This document shows positions 62,600 to 64,000 of a DNA stretch of 64,000 nucleotides, in pieces. This stretch comes from Pedomonas mirosovicensis (GTDB taxonomy: Bacteria > Pseudomonadota > Alphaproteobacteria > Sphingomonadales > Sphingomonadaceae), in the NCBI RefSeq assembly GCF_022569295.1, contig NZ_JAKFIA010000002.1:186001-250000 (forward strand), in the 5' to 3' direction. The notes under the pieces were generated by a model. It made no database searches. It saw only the letters and a list, made by a program, of their open reading frames with translations, and was not told the origin of the DNA. The first letter of the stretch is position 1. Every line of letters begins with the position of its first letter. A program made the position numbers and the translations under genes.

Positions 62600-63681
62600 C
62601 AGGGCATCCTCACAATCACATTGCCGACCATGCCGCCGCCGTTCTGGCGCGAGCTGCCTTCGCTGAGCGCGCCACCCGCGCCGCTGATTGCCTGCTTTAG
62701 CGCCTCAAGCTCATCGTAGCGCGCGTAGGCGATCTCAACGGCGAGTTCTCCCTTGGCCTCATCGAAGCGCAGCGTCCGCACGCTCATGCCCTCCAGCGGC
62801 TGGAGACTTTCGAGCAAGATCCGCATCAATCTCAAAAAGCGGTCGGACGACCCGCCGCGCAATTCGCCGAGCCGGGCGCGCATCTGCGCCTGCGGATTGA
62901 CAATGCGCTTGATGTCAGGAAAGGCCGCGCGCAGGACGGCCTCCGCCTGCTGGTCGAGCTGTTCCACAGCGCGCCCATGCCGCCAGCCATCAATACCGAG
63001 ATAAAGCAGATGCGCTGCCGCCACCGTTGCCGCCAAGAGAGCGGGCTGGCGCCAGCGCCCCCACTCGACCGTCTGCCTGCGACGTGAAACATAGGGCCCC
63101 TGCAACAGATTGAGCGCCACCTCGGCGCTGATCGCATCATGGAATTTTTGCAAAAGCTCCTGCTGGGCGAGCGGCGGGGGCAAGGCCTCTTGCAGCAGGT
63201 CCGCGGCAATCTCCCGCTCGATGGCGTAGCCGCCACCATCATGCCGCACCGCGACGGTATTGCCCGCCCCATGCATTCCGGGCGGCAGGGCAAGGAAATC
63301 CGGCGTTACAACATCGGGCGCGCGCCCTGCGCTGCTCAGCGCCGCCAGCCAGGCCTCCATTTTTTCCCGCGCGACGACCCCGGCAAGGCGCGCGCCCTCT
63401 TCTCGTGGGCCCGAGAGGGCAAAATGCAGCCCGTCCGCCCCCACCGCCAGCTCGTCCTCCAGCACGAAGGGCAGCATGGCCCGCAACTTCGCCTCGCCCT
63501 TGGGCGGCAGCGTCACGGGGCGCACGGTCACATCCATGCCCGGCACGACCAGCCACACCTGCGCTGTCGGCGCGGGCGGCAGGGTCTCCAGCCCCGTGCC
63601 GCTGCTCGTTAGCGCGCCATTCGCGAACACCGCCCAGGGCATGGCTTCCTCGGCGAAGGCGATGAGCAGAACCGTCGTCAC
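62599..63681 (-). CDS. gspL: Type II secretion system protein L
   Basis: 360 residues from the GTG at 63681, overlapping the gspK stop (GTGA). Residues 1-215 are the actin-like cytoplasmic domain (VWLVVPGMDVTVRPVTLPPK, AMLPFVLEDELAVGADGLHF, NLLQGPYVSRR) that binds the GspE ATPase. One membrane helix follows (ALLAATVAAAHLLYLGI). The periplasmic part has a GspM-like ferredoxin fold (QPLEGMSVRTLRFDEAKGEL). It couples ATP use to the pseudopilus platform. Confidence 0.9.
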   Translation of the reverse strand: MTTVLLIAFAEEAMPWAVFANGALTSSGTGLETLPPAPTAQVWLVVPGMDVTVRPVTLPPKGEAKLRAMLPFVLEDELAVGADGLHFALSGPREEGARLAGVVAREKMEAWLAALSSAGRAPDVVTPDFLALPPGMHGAGNTVAVRHDGGGYAIEREIAADLLQEALPPPLAQQELLQKFHDAISAEVALNLLQGPYVSRRRQTVEWGRWRQPALLAATVAAAHLLYLGIDGWRHGRAVEQLDQQAEAVLRAAFPDIKRIVNPQAQMRARLGELRGGSSDRFLRLMRILLESLQPLEGMSVRTLRFDEAKGELAVEIAYARYDELEALKQAISGAGGALSEGSSRQNGGGMVGNVIVRMP

Positions 63682-63998
63682 CGAACATCTCCCAGCTTGC
63701 GGGAGACGAGCACGACCTTGTCTCCCTGGCGTTCGAAGAGGGAATTTACCGCCATGTAGGCCCCCTGATATGTCACCTCCGCCTCCAGCGCGAACAATCG
63801 GGTTTGCAGGGTCACCTGCGAGCGTGTTTCCTGGTCGACCTGCGCGCCTTCCAGCGGCTCGGACGCCCAGAACATGGTTGCATTCGCATAGCCGCCGTCC
63901 GGCCGGTCCTCGATCAGGCGGCGCGCCGTCTCAGGGCGCAGGTCCTTGCCGACCAGCATGGTCAGCAGCGCCGCCTGCTCTGGCCGCAGCGTGTTGAC
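63678..63998 (-). CDS. gspK: Type II secretion minor pseudopilin K, N-terminus outside window
   Basis: The last 106 codons of a gene entering from the right edge. NVNTLRPEQAALLTMLVGKD and AGGYANATMFWASE-like sequence (here DGGYANATMFWASEPLEGAQ) followed by SLFERQGDKVVLVSRKLGDV match the C-terminal region of GspK, the minor pseudopilin that caps the pseudopilus tip. Its position directly before gspL, with a 4-base overlap, supports the call. Confidence 0.85.
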   Translation of the reverse strand, partial: VNTLRPEQAALLTMLVGKDLRPETARRLIEDRPDGGYANATMFWASEPLEGAQVDQETRSQVTLQTRLFALEAEVTYQGAYMAVNSLFERQGDKVVLVSRKLGDVR

Positions 63999-64000
63999 GT

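Noticed and set aside
1-64000. CRISPR arrays, prophage or complete insertion sequences
   Set aside because: No regularly spaced repeats, integrase, capsid or transposase genes were found; the palindromic repeats at 52.9-58.6 kb are irregularly spaced and lie at gene ends.

Overview
The window is GC-rich alphaproteobacterial chromosome. Gene content points to the order Sphingomonadales: exosortase (PEP-CTERM-type) surface proteins, a TonB-dependent receptor next to a beta-propeller phytase, the PepSY/DUF2271/DUF4198/ApbE/flavoreductase iron operon, an ECF sigma/FecR-like pair, a type II secretion operon and a giant trimeric autotransporter. This placement is an inference from gene content. No rRNA, tRNA, CRISPR array or complete insertion sequence was found.

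Layout. 1-5.3 kb: a partial exported protein, a GntP-type permease, a PIN-toxin/helix-turn-helix antitoxin pair, a DUF983 protein and a choice-of-anchor A PEP-CTERM protein. 5.3-11.7 kb: an old yellow enzyme, a structured leader with a 24-residue hydrophobic mini-ORF before a small HTH gene, an exported class V aminotransferase-fold protein, the slipin/NfeD membrane pair, and a frameshifted hypothetical. 11.7-16.6 kb: mostly gene-poor, with an ECF sigma factor and its short FecR-like partner, a TetR regulator and a small membrane protein. 16.6-19.0 kb: a membrane-anchored protein whose kinase domain lacks the catalytic residues, plus a small coiled-coil partner. 19-25.4 kb: a serine hydrolase, an SNase-sunset nuclease, an aldolase/aminotransferase/methyltransferase operon and a Yip1 protein.

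25.5-35.7 kb: a trimeric autotransporter locus. A small exported cysteine-containing protein, a 2789-residue YadA/Hia-type adhesin, a BamE-like protein and a Skp/OmpH-like protein are all co-oriented, which suggests an adhesin with its own outer-membrane assembly helpers. 36.4-45.5 kb: an accessory block of short-chain dehydrogenases, a zinc-type quinone reductase, a monooxygenase and regulators (GlxA, HxlR, two TetR), with visible palindromic operators, then a DUF2892-DUF892 fusion. 45.6-52.9 kb: a luciferase-like oxidoreductase, a catalase, and a Fur-box-preceded five-gene ferric/flavin-reductase operon. 52.9-59.6 kb: a low-GC exported protein, a BioC-like methyltransferase, divergent phytase and TonB receptor genes, a prepilin peptidase and a TPR protein; six copies of a palindromic intergenic repeat are scattered here. 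59.9-64 kb: the remnant of a filamentous-haemagglutinin-like protein, then gspK(partial)-L-M-N and a co-transcribed lipoprotein.

A recurring quality issue: five single-base frameshifts sit in homopolymer runs (18667, 18876, 20833, 25970, 26319) within four otherwise intact genes. Four of the five are repaired by adding one base. Consensus error is the simplest explanation, so these genes should not be called pseudogenes without read support.
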